DNA of 64,000 bases. It comes from Methylobacterium fujisawaense (GTDB lineage: Bacteria > Pseudomonadota > Alphaproteobacteria > Rhizobiales > Beijerinckiaceae). Shown in pieces: positions 47,942-57,022 of the stretch; within the stretch, counting starts at the first letter, position 1; each line of letters opens with the position of its first letter. The position numbers and the translations under genes were made by a program. The notes beneath the pieces are model-generated. The model searched no databases and was not told the origin of the DNA. It saw nothing but the letters and a program-made list of their open reading frames with translations. The DNA lies in NCBI RefSeq assembly GCF_014138435.1, contig NZ_JACJIM010000002.1:124001-188000 (forward strand), given 5' to 3'.

Positions 47942-49459
47942 ATGAGCGCGTTCGATATTCGCGATCTTCTCGACGCCGCCGTGCCGATGGAGGCCTCTTC
48001 GGCGCCGGCTCGTGACAGCGTCCCCCTCGCCGAGGCTGCGGTTCCCGGTCCCACGGCGATCTCGCCCGTCGTCGTGGCCGGGCTGGTGCGCGCGCTGGAA
48101 TGCGCCTTGATCTTCGGCCTCGGCACGCTCCTGCACGTGCTGATGCTGCGCGGTCGCGTGCCGTTCGGTCTGACCTATGCGGGCGCCATCGGGATGATCG
48201 CCGTGACCACCGTGACGCTGATTCAGGCGTCCGGCGGCTATCGGATCGCCGCCTTCCGGAGCTTCTTCAGGACGGCGATCCGGCTGATCGTGGCGTGGTC
48301 GCTGACCTTTCTGATGGTCGCCACCGGCCTCGTGCTGGCCAAAGTGGCCGACCATTACTCGCGCCTCTGGCTGGGAACCTTCTTCGGCGCCGGACTCGCG
48401 ATGCTGCTGGTCGGGCGCTTCGTCCTCTTCCGGATCATCGACGCCCAGACCCGGGCCGGACGGTTCGACCGGCGCACCGCCATCGTGGGCGGCGGCCAGC
48501 CCGCGGAAGCCCTGATCGCCGCCCTGGAGACACAGAGCGAGAGCGGCATCCGCATCGTCGGCGTGTTCGACGACCGGAACGCCGATCGGTCGTCGGACGT
48601 GGTGGCGGGGCATCCGAAGCTCGGCAATGTCGACGACCTCGTGGCCTATGCGCGGCACGCCCGGCTCGACCTGATCGTCTTCACGATCCCGATCACCGCG
48701 GAGGCGCGCATCCTCCAGATGCTCGCCAAGCTCTGGGTTCTGCCGATCGATATCCGGCTCTCGGCCCACGCCGCCAAGCTGCGCCTGCGTCCTCGCAGCT
48801 ACTCGTATCTGGGCTCGGTTCCGGTGCTCGACGTCTTCGACAGGCCGATCGCCGATTGGGACGTGGTGGTGAAGGCGGTGTTCGATCGGTGCGTCGGTCT
48901 GATGATGCTTCTGGCGCTGTCGCCGCTCATGCTGGTGATCGCCCTCGCCGTGCGCCTGACCTCCCGCGGGCCGGTCCTGTTCCGGCAGAAGCGCCACGGC
49001 TTCAACAATGAGCTGATCGAGGTCTACAAGTTCCGTTCGATGTACGTGGATCAGTGCGACGCCGGCGCCGCCAGGATGGTCACGCGGGGCGATCCGCGCG
49101 TGACGCCGGTCGGCCGCTTCATCCGCAAGACCTCGCTCGATGAGTTGCCGCAGCTGTTCAACGTGCTGAAGGGCGACCTGTCGCTCGTCGGCCCACGCCC
49201 GCATGCCCTTCAGGCGAAGGCCGCCAACACCCTGTACGATCAGGTGGTCGACGGGTACTTCGCCCGCCACAAGGTCAAGCCCGGCATCACCGGCTGGGCC
49301 CAGGTCAACGGTTGGCGCGGCGAGACCGATACGTCCGAGAAGCTGCAGCGGCGCGTCGAGCACGACCTCTACTACATTGAGAACTGGTCGGTTCTGCTCG
49401 ACCTGCAGATCCTGCTCACCACGCCCTTCGCGCTGTTCAAAACCGAGAACGCCTACTGA
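47942..49459 (+). CDS. Undecaprenyl-phosphate sugar phosphotransferase (exopolysaccharide priming)
   Basis: Starts exopolysaccharide repeat units by moving sugar 1-phosphate to undecaprenyl phosphate. 505 residues from the ATG at 47942 with GGGGGAG upstream. Four to five membrane segments (about 45-165), a CoA-binding-like Rossmann domain (about 178-270, RRTAIVGGGQPAEAL), another membrane segment (about 315-340), then the catalytic domain with FRQKRHGFNNELIEVYKFRSMYVD, KTSLDELPQLFNVLKGDLSLVGPRPH and KPGITGWAQVNGWRGETDT. This matches the WbaP/ExoY class with the WcaJ-type topology. Confidence 0.93.
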   Translation: MSAFDIRDLLDAAVPMEASSAPARDSVPLAEAAVPGPTAISPVVVAGLVRALECALIFGLGTLLHVLMLRGRVPFGLTYAGAIGMIAVTTVTLIQASGGYRIAAFRSFFRTAIRLIVAWSLTFLMVATGLVLAKVADHYSRLWLGTFFGAGLAMLLVGRFVLFRIIDAQTRAGRFDRRTAIVGGGQPAEALIAALETQSESGIRIVGVFDDRNADRSSDVVAGHPKLGNVDDLVAYARHARLDLIVFTIPITAEARILQMLAKLWVLPIDIRLSAHAAKLRLRPRSYSYLGSVPVLDVFDRPIADWDVVVKAVFDRCVGLMMLLALSPLMLVIALAVRLTSRGPVLFRQKRHGFNNELIEVYKFRSMYVDQCDAGAARMVTRGDPRVTPVGRFIRKTSLDELPQLFNVLKGDLSLVGPRPHALQAKAANTLYDQVVDGYFARHKVKPGITGWAQVNGWRGETDTSEKLQRRVEHDLYYIENWSVLLDLQILLTTPFALFKTENAY

Positions 49460-49466
49460 GCGGAGG

Positions 49467-49491
49467 GGCCGGCACCCGAGCGGTGCCGGCC
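49467..49491. terminator. Shared hairpin between convergent genes
   Basis: A 10-bp perfect stem GGCCGGCACC/GGTGCCGGCC with loop CGAGC, between two convergent stop codons 40 bases apart. No T run on either side. Confidence 0.55.
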
Positions 49492-49501
49492 ATGGGTGTC
49501 G

Positions 49502-49855
49502 CTACGGCAGGGCGCCCGCCTTCTCCTTGGCCTTCATGATCGTGTCGCGGCAGCCCTGAGCGTCCCCGGCCTTGTCCTGCTGGCTCGCCTGCGCGACGAG
49601 CTTCTTGGCCTCCTCGACACCCGCAGCCGTGGGCTTCACCGCGGCATCCGACTCGGTGAGCTTCGGCGGCGTGTCGAGCGCCTTGGGCGAGTTGGACGAG
49701 GTTGGGCCGCCGGGCGGCGTCTTGCCCGTCACTGCGACGGCGCCGGCGCTGTCGAGCCGCCTCTGCAGCGTAGAGACCTCGTCGGCGCACGGGGTCGCCA
49801 GGGCCGGCGTGGCGGCCGCCAGGGCCAGGGCTGCAACGGCGAAACGCATGATCAT
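49502..49855 (-). CDS. Small exported protein
   Basis: 117 residues from the ATG at 49855 (two ATGs 6 bases apart; GGAG lies upstream). Signal peptide FAVAALALAAATPALATP, then CADEVSTLQRRLDSAGAVAV, a Pro/Thr-rich linker and a helical end KPTAAGVEEAKKLVAQASQQDKAGDAQGCRDTIMKAKEKAGALP. Two cysteines (CADE and QGCRD) probably join. The C-terminal helix pair resembles the small exported protein in the lut cluster (55.2 kb): both have CADE/CAEG then CRD/CLD pairs. Unknown function. Confidence 0.7.
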   Translation of the reverse strand: MIMRFAVAALALAAATPALATPCADEVSTLQRRLDSAGAVAVTGKTPPGGPTSSNSPKALDTPPKLTESDAAVKPTAAGVEEAKKLVAQASQQDKAGDAQGCRDTIMKAKEKAGALP

Positions 49856-50007
49856 CAGGATGGAACTCCACGGTGTCGGATTGCGGCCGGCGCTGACATC
49901 CCGCTCTTGAGCGGATTGTGACGCGCCGGCACGGCTACCGGGGAGACGCCGGGCAGACGGGCCCGTTCCCGAGACAGGAGGCCGCATGCAGGGCCGCGAA
50001 ACGCGAC

Positions 50008-50045
50008 GGGCGCCCCGCGCGGCCGGTCGGCCGCGGGAGGCGCCC
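50008..50045 (-). terminator. GC-rich hairpin after lutH
   Basis: Long imperfect stem, arms beginning GGGCGCC and ending GGCGCCC with inner CGCGGCC/GGCCGCG, 23 bases past the lutH stop. No true U run follows, so efficiency is uncertain. Confidence 0.5.
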
Positions 50046-50067
50046 GCTTCTGGACACCTGGGACGGA

Positions 50068-52638
50068 TCAGTACTTCCGGATAATCGGCTCCGGCGACAT
50101 CGGCACGGGGTCGGCACCGAAGGCGTAGCGGATGCCGGCGTAGACCGAGAACGGCTGCGCCAGGGTCGTGGTCCGCGGATCGCTGATCCGCAGGTTGCCG
50201 GCCACCGCGCCCGGCTCGGCAAAGGTGCCGAACGTGGCGTAGCGGTTGTTGGTCAGGTTGGTGATCAGGCCGAAGACCTCGAGGTTCTTCGTCACCTGAT
50301 ACTTCGTCTGGAAGTTCAGCACGTAGTAGGGCGGCAGCTTCCGGTTCAGGTTCGACTCGTCGCCGCGGAAGTAGGACGAGGAGAAGGCCTGGAGGTAGAG
50401 GCCGAACTGCCAGTTGGGCGTGACGAAATAGTCGAACCCGGCCTTGATCTGATGGGTCGGCACCAGCGGCACGATGTTGCCCTTGCGGACCTGGATCGCG
50501 CCGTCATCCGCCAGCGGGTTGTTGGGCGACGACAGGGTGCCGTTGAACTGGAAGGTCGCGTCCACCAGCGCGTAGTTGGCGTAGACCCGCAGGTAATCCG
50601 CCGTGTACTCGCCGCCGACCTCGATGCCCTGCCGCTGCGTCGACGGCACGTTGACGAAATAGGCGCGGGCGGTGTTGCCGGGGGTGGCCAGCGACAGGAT
50701 GTCGTTGGCGAGGTCGGTGCGGAAGGCGCCGATCTTGTAGGTGATGATGCCGCCGTCATAGGTGTTCGGCAGCTGGCCGCGGAAGCCGACCTCGTAGGTC
50801 CGCCCGGTGACCTGCTTGAGCGGCGGGTCGGCCACCAGCGAGTTCGGCAGCAGGCACGGCCGGTCCGGGTTGGCGCAGGCCAGTTCCAGCGGGGTCGGGG
50901 CGCGGTTCGACTCCGAGTAGCTGCCGTAGAGGTTCAGCGCGTCGAAGAACCGGTAGGTCAGGCCGGCGACCGGGTTGATCTTGTTGAAGTAGTGCGTGCC
51001 GGTCACGTCCGGCGAGAAGCCGGTCAGATCCTCGCTCTGGATGCGCGCGAAGTTGAGCCGAGCACCGGCGGTCAGCGACAGCCGGTCGGTCACGTCGAGC
51101 GTGTCGAGGGTGTAGAGGCCCATATAGAGGTTGGAGCCGTTGACCGAGCTCGGCGCGATGCCCAGCGCGCCCGCGGTCCGCAGCTGCGGCGTGCCGAGGC
51201 CCGGGATGTTGCCGTAGAACGGGTTGCTCGGATCGGTGGTGATCGACAGGTTCGGGTTGATCACGCCCAGGGTGCTGGACGACTTGAACGAGTAGTTGGC
51301 CGCGTCGATGCTGCCGCCGACCACGAACGTGTTGGACAGGCCGAAGATCCGGTCGCGGTTGGCCGCCTGCAGCGAGCCGCCGAAGCCGGTGGCTTCCGTC
51401 CGGGTCGTGTCCAGCGTGCCGTACGGGATGCCCGCCCGGAACGGGATCCGCTGGTTCTGCTGGCCCAGGATCAGGAACTGGTTGCGGAAGGCGTTCTGCG
51501 ACTGGCCGGCAGCCGGGCTGAAGCCGTCATCCTCGAAGCAGAGATTCCCGCGGAAGCTCGACCGTGTACTGCAATTCTCGAAGTTGCCGTCGTTGCCGTC
51601 GACGTAGGTCTGGCTGAAGCGGCGGAAATAGGCGTTGCCGGCGAGATCCCAGGTCGGCGAGATGTCCACCCGGCCGGTCAGCTGGAGGGTGCCGACCTCG
51701 GTGGTGGTGGTCTGCGGGTAGGTGAAGATCGCCCGCGGGTCGCGGTGGGTGAAGTCCACCGGGGTCGCGGCGGCGGCGCCGTAGAAGCTGCGGGCGGCGA
51801 GCCCGATCAGGTGGAACTCCGAATCCTGGGAGCGGTAGCCGATGTCGCCGTAGATCCGGCCGATCGTGCTCGGGCTCTCGTAGCGCCAGCCGCGGTCGTT
51901 CAGGCCGTCGCCGGTGAAGTAGACGCTCCAGGGGCCGGAGACCTTGCCGTATTCGAGGTAGCCGGCGGTGCGCGCGTCCGAGCCGCCCCAGGCCGAGATC
52001 TCGGTCCCCTGCCAGGTGAAGCCGTTCTTCATCTGGATGTTGACCGCGCCGCCCAGCGCGTTGAGGCCGAAGACCGGGTTGCCGGTGACGACGTCGATCC
52101 GCTGGATCGCCTGCGGGGGGATCAGGTCGAAATTGACGATGTCGCCGAAGGCTTCGTTGATACGCACGCCGTTCTGGTAGACGGCGAGCCCCTGCGGCAC
52201 GCCCTGGACCGGCGAGGCCGTGAAGCCGCGATAGGTGATGTCGACGCGGTTGTTGTTGCCCTGCGAGTCGGAGACGTTGATGCCAGGGGTGCGCCGGGCC
52301 AGCGTCGTGGTCAGGTTGTTGCTGGCGCGATCGATGGTGAGATCGCTGGCGGTGACCGACTCGACGGTGCTGGGGATCTTGTAGAGCGGCTGCTCGGAGC
52401 CGCGCAGCCGCGTTCCGGTGCTCGGTCCCACCGAACCCGCCGGCGGCACCGGGCCGGGCCCGTTGAAGATCTGCGCCTGGCTCGAATTGCCGCCGCCGGA
52501 CCCGACCGGCGACGTCGAGACGACGCTGATCTCGCCGAGCGTCACCGATTGCTGAGCCTGCACGGCGGTGGGGAGAACCGTCCCCGCCAGGACCGATGCT
52601 GACGCGACCAGGCTGCTCCGAAGCGCCCGAAGTGACAT
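50068..52638 (-). CDS. lutH: TonB-dependent receptor of the lanthanide uptake cluster
   Basis: Outer-membrane gated channel for a lanthanide-chelator complex. 856 residues from the ATG at 52638, preceded by GAGGGG; a longer frame to 52734 reads a poor extension. Signal peptide SSLVASASVLAGTVLPTAVQAQ, a TonB-box-like N-terminus (VTLGEISVVSTSPVG), a plug domain (about 85-215: YKIPSTVESVTASDLTIDRA ... QRIDVVTGNPVFGLNALGGAVNI) and a 22-strand barrel ending in an aromatic residue pattern (...IRKY). The position at the end of the lut block and matching order identify it; the exact ligand is inferred. Confidence 0.85.
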   Translation of the reverse strand: MSLRALRSSLVASASVLAGTVLPTAVQAQQSVTLGEISVVSTSPVGSGGGNSSQAQIFNGPGPVPPAGSVGPSTGTRLRGSEQPLYKIPSTVESVTASDLTIDRASNNLTTTLARRTPGINVSDSQGNNNRVDITYRGFTASPVQGVPQGLAVYQNGVRINEAFGDIVNFDLIPPQAIQRIDVVTGNPVFGLNALGGAVNIQMKNGFTWQGTEISAWGGSDARTAGYLEYGKVSGPWSVYFTGDGLNDRGWRYESPSTIGRIYGDIGYRSQDSEFHLIGLAARSFYGAAAATPVDFTHRDPRAIFTYPQTTTTEVGTLQLTGRVDISPTWDLAGNAYFRRFSQTYVDGNDGNFENCSTRSSFRGNLCFEDDGFSPAAGQSQNAFRNQFLILGQQNQRIPFRAGIPYGTLDTTRTEATGFGGSLQAANRDRIFGLSNTFVVGGSIDAANYSFKSSSTLGVINPNLSITTDPSNPFYGNIPGLGTPQLRTAGALGIAPSSVNGSNLYMGLYTLDTLDVTDRLSLTAGARLNFARIQSEDLTGFSPDVTGTHYFNKINPVAGLTYRFFDALNLYGSYSESNRAPTPLELACANPDRPCLLPNSLVADPPLKQVTGRTYEVGFRGQLPNTYDGGIITYKIGAFRTDLANDILSLATPGNTARAYFVNVPSTQRQGIEVGGEYTADYLRVYANYALVDATFQFNGTLSSPNNPLADDGAIQVRKGNIVPLVPTHQIKAGFDYFVTPNWQFGLYLQAFSSSYFRGDESNLNRKLPPYYVLNFQTKYQVTKNLEVFGLITNLTNNRYATFGTFAEPGAVAGNLRISDPRTTTLAQPFSVYAGIRYAFGADPVPMSPEPIIRKY

Positions 52639-52885
52639 CCCCAACCCCCTCAAGACCGAACACATGCTCGTGACTTCCGAGCTTGGGTCTCTCTTGGCGG
52701 GTGCCGGGGACGCACACAATTGGTTCAAGAACACGCGAGCCGCGTTTCGGCTCTATTTCCGGTTGGAGCCAAGCTAAGCCGTCACGACGTGGTGAAACGG
52801 CAACAGTTTCGATAACGATCTCAGAGGCTTAGGGACGTTTCGGCAATATGTCCGGGATGAATCGGCAAGAGGAGGCCGAACGCTG

Positions 52886-53524
52886 TCACAGTCGCGCCTG
52901 GATCAGGCGGGCGAGCTCGCCGAGCCGCTGCTCCAGCAGCTGCGGAACCTCGCAGACATAGGTCAGTGACTGGCTTCGCTCCTGGAAGATCCGGCGATCC
53001 CAGGCGAACTTCGTCTCCAGCTCGGACTGGTCCTTGGGAAGCTCGGTGGCGTCCGAGGCGCTCGGCGCGTCCTTCACCTGGCTGATCTTGTCGGCCTCGT
53101 CGCGGATCCGCTCGGCCATCCGGCGCTGCCCCTGCGCGTAGCGCGCGATGCCGCTGACCACCTTGTCCCGCTCGCCGTTCAGCACCTCGAACACGCCCGC
53201 GAAGACGCGCGTCAGGGCCTTGTCCTTCGCGTCCTTGTCGGACCCGAATTTCTCCACGAACGTATCGAGGAGCGGCCCGACTTGCGACAGGTCCGTGCGC
53301 CGGGAGGCGATTTTCTGCGCCAGGACCGCCGCATCGTTGTCGCTGCCCCAATCGCCGGCCGCCGCGACGTCCGGTCCGGTCCAGAACTGGCCGGCGCTCA
53401 GGGTGGCGACCTTGCGCTGGACGCAGGGCCAATTCGGGTCCGGCTTCGGCTGAGCCAGGGCGGGGCCGGAGAGAAAGGCCAGCCCCAGCACCGGGCCGAG
53501 GATGCGGGTGAGGAGGACGTTCAT
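52886..53524 (-). CDS. lutG: Exported protein of the lut cluster
   Basis: 212 residues with signal peptide ILGPVLGLAFLSGPALAQ. The mature protein is helical, starts PKPDPNWPCVQRKVATLSAGQFWTGPDV and contains two conserved-looking cysteines (CVQR, CEVP) that may form a disulfide. No catalytic motif or membrane segment beyond the signal. It sits between the ABC permease and the TonB receptor, the place of lutG in the published cluster as I recall it. Function unknown; a periplasmic partner of the transporter is an inference. Confidence 0.65.
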   Translation of the reverse strand: MNVLLTRILGPVLGLAFLSGPALAQPKPDPNWPCVQRKVATLSAGQFWTGPDVAAAGDWGSDNDAAVLAQKIASRRTDLSQVGPLLDTFVEKFGSDKDAKDKALTRVFAGVFEVLNGERDKVVSGIARYAQGQRRMAERIRDEADKISQVKDAPSASDATELPKDQSELETKFAWDRRIFQERSQSLTYVCEVPQLLEQRLGELARLIQARL

Positions 53525-53537
53525 CGGGCAGGCTCCA

Positions 53538-54431
53538 TCAGGTGTTGTCGCCGGCCGGGCCGCCGCGCCGGGCCATGATGCCGCGACCGGGATCGTAGGC
53601 GACCACCGCCATGCCGAAAAAGGCGAGCCCCACGCCCACCACCACGGCGCAGGCGACCGGCTCGAACTGGACGTAGAGGGCGTATCGGACGAGCTGGACC
53701 GCGTGGCTGAACGGGTTCAGCTCACAGATCCAGTACAGGGTCTCCGAGGATTCCCGAATCCGCCACAGGGGATAGAGGGCCGAGGAAGCGAAGAACATCG
53801 GGAAGATCACGAAGTTCATCACGCTGGCGAAGTTCTCGAGCTGGCGGACCAGCGAGGACAGGAACAGCCCGATCGCCCCGAGCATGAGCCCGGTGGCCAG
53901 GAAGGCCGGGAGCGCCGTGAGGTAGCCGAGCACCGGGATGTCGCTTTCCCAGAAATAGGCCACGGCGAGGAACGCGTAGGCCTGCACGATCGAGACGGCG
54001 ACGCCGGCGATCAGCTTGGCGAGGAGCAGCAGCCAGCGCGGATAGGGCGAAGTCAGCAGCACCTTCATCGAGCCGACTTCGCGGTCGTAGACCATCGACA
54101 GGGACGACTGCATGCCGTTGAACAGCTGGATCATCACGGCGAGGCCCGGCACCACGTAGACCTCGTAGAGCACGTAGGTCTGGTAGGGCGGCTCGATGGA
54201 CACGCCGAGCGTGTTGCGGAAACCCGCCGCGAAAATGAACAGCCAGACCAGCGGCCGGACCAGCGCCGAGAAGAACCGCTCCTTCTGGTTGAAGAAGCGC
54301 AGCAATTCGCGGCGGACGATGCCGCCGAGGCAGATCAGGTAGCCCACCGCGTCGAGGCGACCGATCCGTTCTGTCTGGCTCCGCGGCGGGGCGGCGCCGA
54401 TCCGTGTGGCGAGGGGTGTCGGATGGGTCAT
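53538..54431 (-). CDS. lutF: ABC transporter permease of the lut cluster
   Basis: 297 residues, six hydrophobic segments (about 57-75, 98-120, 130-165, 170-200, 205-225, 260-285). An ABC-2-type membrane protein: NGMQSSLSMVYDREVGSMKVLLTSPYPRWLLLLAKLIAG is the ABC-2 core. Its family name in HMM sets is a PQQ/alcohol-associated ABC permease, formerly linked to PQQ-dependent alcohol catabolism, now lanthanide transport. The start overlaps the ATPase stop (ATGA), so the two subunits are translated together. Confidence 0.85.
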   Translation of the reverse strand: MTHPTPLATRIGAAPPRSQTERIGRLDAVGYLICLGGIVRRELLRFFNQKERFFSALVRPLVWLFIFAAGFRNTLGVSIEPPYQTYVLYEVYVVPGLAVMIQLFNGMQSSLSMVYDREVGSMKVLLTSPYPRWLLLLAKLIAGVAVSIVQAYAFLAVAYFWESDIPVLGYLTALPAFLATGLMLGAIGLFLSSLVRQLENFASVMNFVIFPMFFASSALYPLWRIRESSETLYWICELNPFSHAVQLVRYALYVQFEPVACAVVVGVGLAFFGMAVVAYDPGRGIMARRGGPAGDNT

Positions 54432-55177
54432 GCCGCCGCCCTCCCCGGTTCGGCCACGAGGCGGCGGAACGCGTCGGCGAGCGCCTCGCCGGGCATGCCG
54501 ATCTCGCCGGCCCGTCCCCGGGCGACGATCCGGCCCCGGTGCAGGACCACCGCATCGTCGTCGTCCGCGATCTCCTCGAAGATGTGGGTTGCCCAGAGCA
54601 CCGACAATCCCTCCTCCCGCACCAGGGCGCGGACGATCGCCACGATGTCGGCCCGCGACTCGAGGTCGAGTCCGACGGTGGGCTCGTCGAGGAGCAGCAG
54701 GTCCGGGCGGTGGATCAGCGAGCGGGCGATCTCGATGCGGCGCGACTGGCCGCCCGAGAGCGTGCGCACCTTGTCGTGGCGCCGGTCCGCCAGACCGACG
54801 CGGTCGAGGAGTTCGCCGACCCGGACCTTGGCGGCGGTGCGGGTGATGCCGTGCAGGCTCGCATGGTAGAGAAGATTCTGCTCGACGGTGAGATCGGTGT
54901 CGAGGGTGCGGGCCTGGAACACGACGCCGAGTCGCGCCAGCGCCCGGGACGGCTCGCGATCGAGGGCGTGGCCGAAGATCGAGACCCTCCCCGTCTGGTT
55001 GTTGTAGAGCCGGGTGATGACCGAGAACAGCGTCGTCTTGCCGGCGCCATTCGGCCCCAGCAGCGCGGCAAAGTGCCCGCGCTCCACCGTGATCGAGACG
55101 TCGTCCAGCGCGGCGCGGGCGCCGAACCGGTGGCCGACATGCTCGATCAGGAGGGCCGCCGCCTCGGATGTGCTCAT
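54428..55177 (-). CDS. lutE: ABC transporter ATPase of the lut cluster
   Basis: 249 residues from the ATG at 55177. Walker A GPNGAGKTTLF, Q loop FQARTLDTDLTVEQNLLY, signature LSGGQSRRIEIARSL, Walker B LLLLDEPTVGLD, switch His in LWATHIFEE. Powers uptake together with the permease. The start overlaps the upstream small gene's stop (ATGA) and its own stop overlaps the permease start. The family belongs to the PQQ-associated ABC group in HMM collections. Confidence 0.9.
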   Translation of the reverse strand: MSTSEAAALLIEHVGHRFGARAALDDVSITVERGHFAALLGPNGAGKTTLFSVITRLYNNQTGRVSIFGHALDREPSRALARLGVVFQARTLDTDLTVEQNLLYHASLHGITRTAAKVRVGELLDRVGLADRRHDKVRTLSGGQSRRIEIARSLIHRPDLLLLDEPTVGLDLESRADIVAIVRALVREEGLSVLWATHIFEEIADDDDAVVLHRGRIVARGRAGEIGMPGEALADAFRRLVAEPGRAAA

Positions 55178-55416
55178 CGGCCCAGGACCTTCCGGGCGTC
55201 GGACACGGCGTCGAGGCACTCGTCGAACTCGCCCTCCTTCCGCTCCCGCTCGGCCACCCGCAGGGCCTTCTTGAGCTTCGGCACGGCCGCCTCCGGCGGA
55301 TTCAGCGCGAGGGCGTCGCGGATCATCGTGATGCCTTCGGCACAGGCGGAGGCATCGTCGGCCGCGAAAGCCGGACCGGCAGCGAGGAGGCAGGCGGAGA
55401 GCAGGAGGATGCGCAT
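55174..55416 (-). CDS. lutD: Small exported protein of the lut cluster
   Basis: 80 residues from the ATG at 55416. Signal peptide ILLLSACLLAAGPAFAAD. The mature part is a helical hairpin, DDASACAEGITMIRDALALNPPEAAVPKLKKALRVAERERKEGEFDECLDAVSDARKVLGR, with one cysteine in each helix (CAEG, CLDA) likely joined, and eleven acidic residues. Such a protein could bind a trivalent metal or partner the binding protein; both are inference. The start overlaps the upstream stop in TGATG. Confidence 0.6.
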   Translation of the reverse strand: MRILLLSACLLAAGPAFAADDASACAEGITMIRDALALNPPEAAVPKLKKALRVAERERKEGEFDECLDAVSDARKVLGR

Positions 55417-55850
55417 CACTTCACCGTCAGCGTGCCGGTCATGCCCTTGGATTCCAGGCCCCGCGCCGCCCAGGTGTAGGTGCCGGGCTTGATCGCCACG
55501 AACTCGATGGCGATCTCGCCGGGATCGTCGAACTCCAGGTGATCGGGCGGTCCGCCGCCGTGGATCTCCTTGTGCTCGATCACGATCTGGTTGAACCAGA
55601 TGTAGCGGAAGAACTCCGGCGCGTAGAACTTGTATTCCTGGCGCCCCTTGGCGACGATCCGCAGCCGGTAGGCCTTGCCGGATTCGAGGGTGATGTCCTT
55701 GTTCTCGACCACGAAGTCGTTGCCCTGATCGTCGCCCAGGACGAGGTCGGGCAGGTTCTCCCGCTTCTTGGTCAGGTCGAGGGCACTCGCCGGGGCTGCG
55801 GCGAGCAGCCCTGCCAGGCCGAGGGCCGCCGTTCGAAACATGCGCGTCAT
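55416..55850 (-). CDS. lutC: Cupredoxin-like exported protein of the lut cluster
   Basis: 144 residues from the ATG at 55850 (AGGGTGG about 9 bases upstream). Signal peptide LGLAGLLAAAPASA. The mature 115 residues form a cupredoxin-type beta sandwich: NKDITLESGKAYRLRIVAKGRQEYKFYAPEFFRYIWFNQIVIEH ... GEIAIEFVAIKPGTYTWAARGLESKGMTGTLTVK. The usual cupredoxin copper ligands (Cys, Met) are absent, so it does not look like a blue-copper protein; acidic and His residues (HKEIHGGGPPDHLEFDDPGE) could bind a hard metal. Gene name from cluster position only. Confidence 0.65.
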   Translation of the reverse strand: MTRMFRTAALGLAGLLAAAPASALDLTKKRENLPDLVLGDDQGNDFVVENKDITLESGKAYRLRIVAKGRQEYKFYAPEFFRYIWFNQIVIEHKEIHGGGPPDHLEFDDPGEIAIEFVAIKPGTYTWAARGLESKGMTGTLTVK

Positions 55851-55917
55851 GTCGTGTTCCACCCTAGGGCCGCTTCGCGCGCGGCCGTCCTCGCTTGGCG
55901 CCCGGAGGTCGCGCGGA

Positions 55918-56901
55918 TCAGTTCGGCGAGATCGCCACGCCCCAGGGCAGGAGCCCGACCGGGATGCTCTTCACCACCTTCTCGGCGGCCACGTCGATCA
56001 CCGAGACGTCGTTCGAGGTGCCGTTCGTGGTGAACAGCATCTTCTGGTCCGGCGTGAAGGCCAGTTGCCAGACGCGCTGGCCGACCGGCAGATACTTCTC
56101 GACCTCGTAGGTCTTGGCATCGATCACCGCGACGCGGTTGGCCGGACCCAGGGCGACGAAGGCCTTGCTGCCGTCCTTGGTGATCCGGATGCCCACCGGC
56201 TGGATCGCCTCGTCGTTCACGCTCGGGATCTTGAAGGTGATCTTCTTGATCACCCGGCGCTGCGCCACGTCGATGACGCTCACCGTGCCGCCGACCTCAG
56301 CCGAGACCCACAGGTACTTGCCGTCGGCGGTGAACTCGGCGAAGCGCGGCCGGGCATCGACCAGCACGTTGTCGATGACCTGGAAGGTCTTCGTGTCGAT
56401 GAAGTGGGCCATGTTGGTGGTTTCGGAGGTGTTGACCAGGACCTTGCCGTCCGGCGACAGGCCCATCCCCTCCGGCTCGACACCCACCGGCACCTCGGCA
56501 AGCACCTTGTTCTTCTCGATGTCGATGATCGTGACCTGGCTGTCGTCCTCGTTGGCGACGTAGAGCGGGTTGCCGGAGGCATCGAGGATGAACTGCTCCG
56601 GATCCGGCCCGGAGCGCAGCGAGCGCACCACCTTGCCGGAACTCGTATCGAGCACGTCGATCCGGTCGTCGTCGCTGGCGCAGACGTACACCTCCTTGCC
56701 GTCCTTGGAGACGGTCACGCCGCGCGGGCGCCGCCCCACCTTCCAGGTCGCCGTCACCGCCATGGTGTTGGTGTCGATGACGCTGACCGAGTTGCCCTTC
56801 TCGTTCGTGACGTAGGCGGTGAAGGCGGCGGCCGGACCGCACAGGGCGAACCACGCCCCAAGGGCGATCCCACTCAGACATGCCTCGACGGGGCGGCTCA
56901 T
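55918..56901 (-). CDS. lutB: Exported YVTN-type beta-propeller of the lut cluster
   Basis: 327 residues with an N-terminal export signal (CLSGIALGAWFALCGPAAA). Six to seven beta-propeller repeats of the YVTN type, each with a pattern like AYVTNEKGNSVSVIDTNTMAVTATWKVG, PLYVANEDDSQVTIIDIEKNKVLAEVPVG and WVSAEVGGTVSVIDVAQRRVIKKI. The HMM family is the PQQ-associated propeller. Periplasmic, probably in lanthanide handling; a metal or cofactor site on the repeats is not visible by eye. Confidence 0.85.
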   Translation of the reverse strand: MSRPVEACLSGIALGAWFALCGPAAAFTAYVTNEKGNSVSVIDTNTMAVTATWKVGRRPRGVTVSKDGKEVYVCASDDDRIDVLDTSSGKVVRSLRSGPDPEQFILDASGNPLYVANEDDSQVTIIDIEKNKVLAEVPVGVEPEGMGLSPDGKVLVNTSETTNMAHFIDTKTFQVIDNVLVDARPRFAEFTADGKYLWVSAEVGGTVSVIDVAQRRVIKKITFKIPSVNDEAIQPVGIRITKDGSKAFVALGPANRVAVIDAKTYEVEKYLPVGQRVWQLAFTPDQKMLFTTNGTSNDVSVIDVAAEKVVKSIPVGLLPWGVAISPN

Positions 56902-57022
56902 CCCAATTCCTTCCCTTGCGGCTTCCCGGCGTCCTCGGCGGACGTTCTCTCCAGTGGTTTGTAGTGCGATTCCCGCGCGTTGCGAGGGCCTTGGCCGCTC
57001 TCCATCGCCGCAGGCCGCGGGC

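Noticed and set aside
49918..52602. An 894-residue plus-strand open frame opposite lutH.
   Set aside because: It is the antisense shadow of a GC-rich TonB receptor gene, without any motif.
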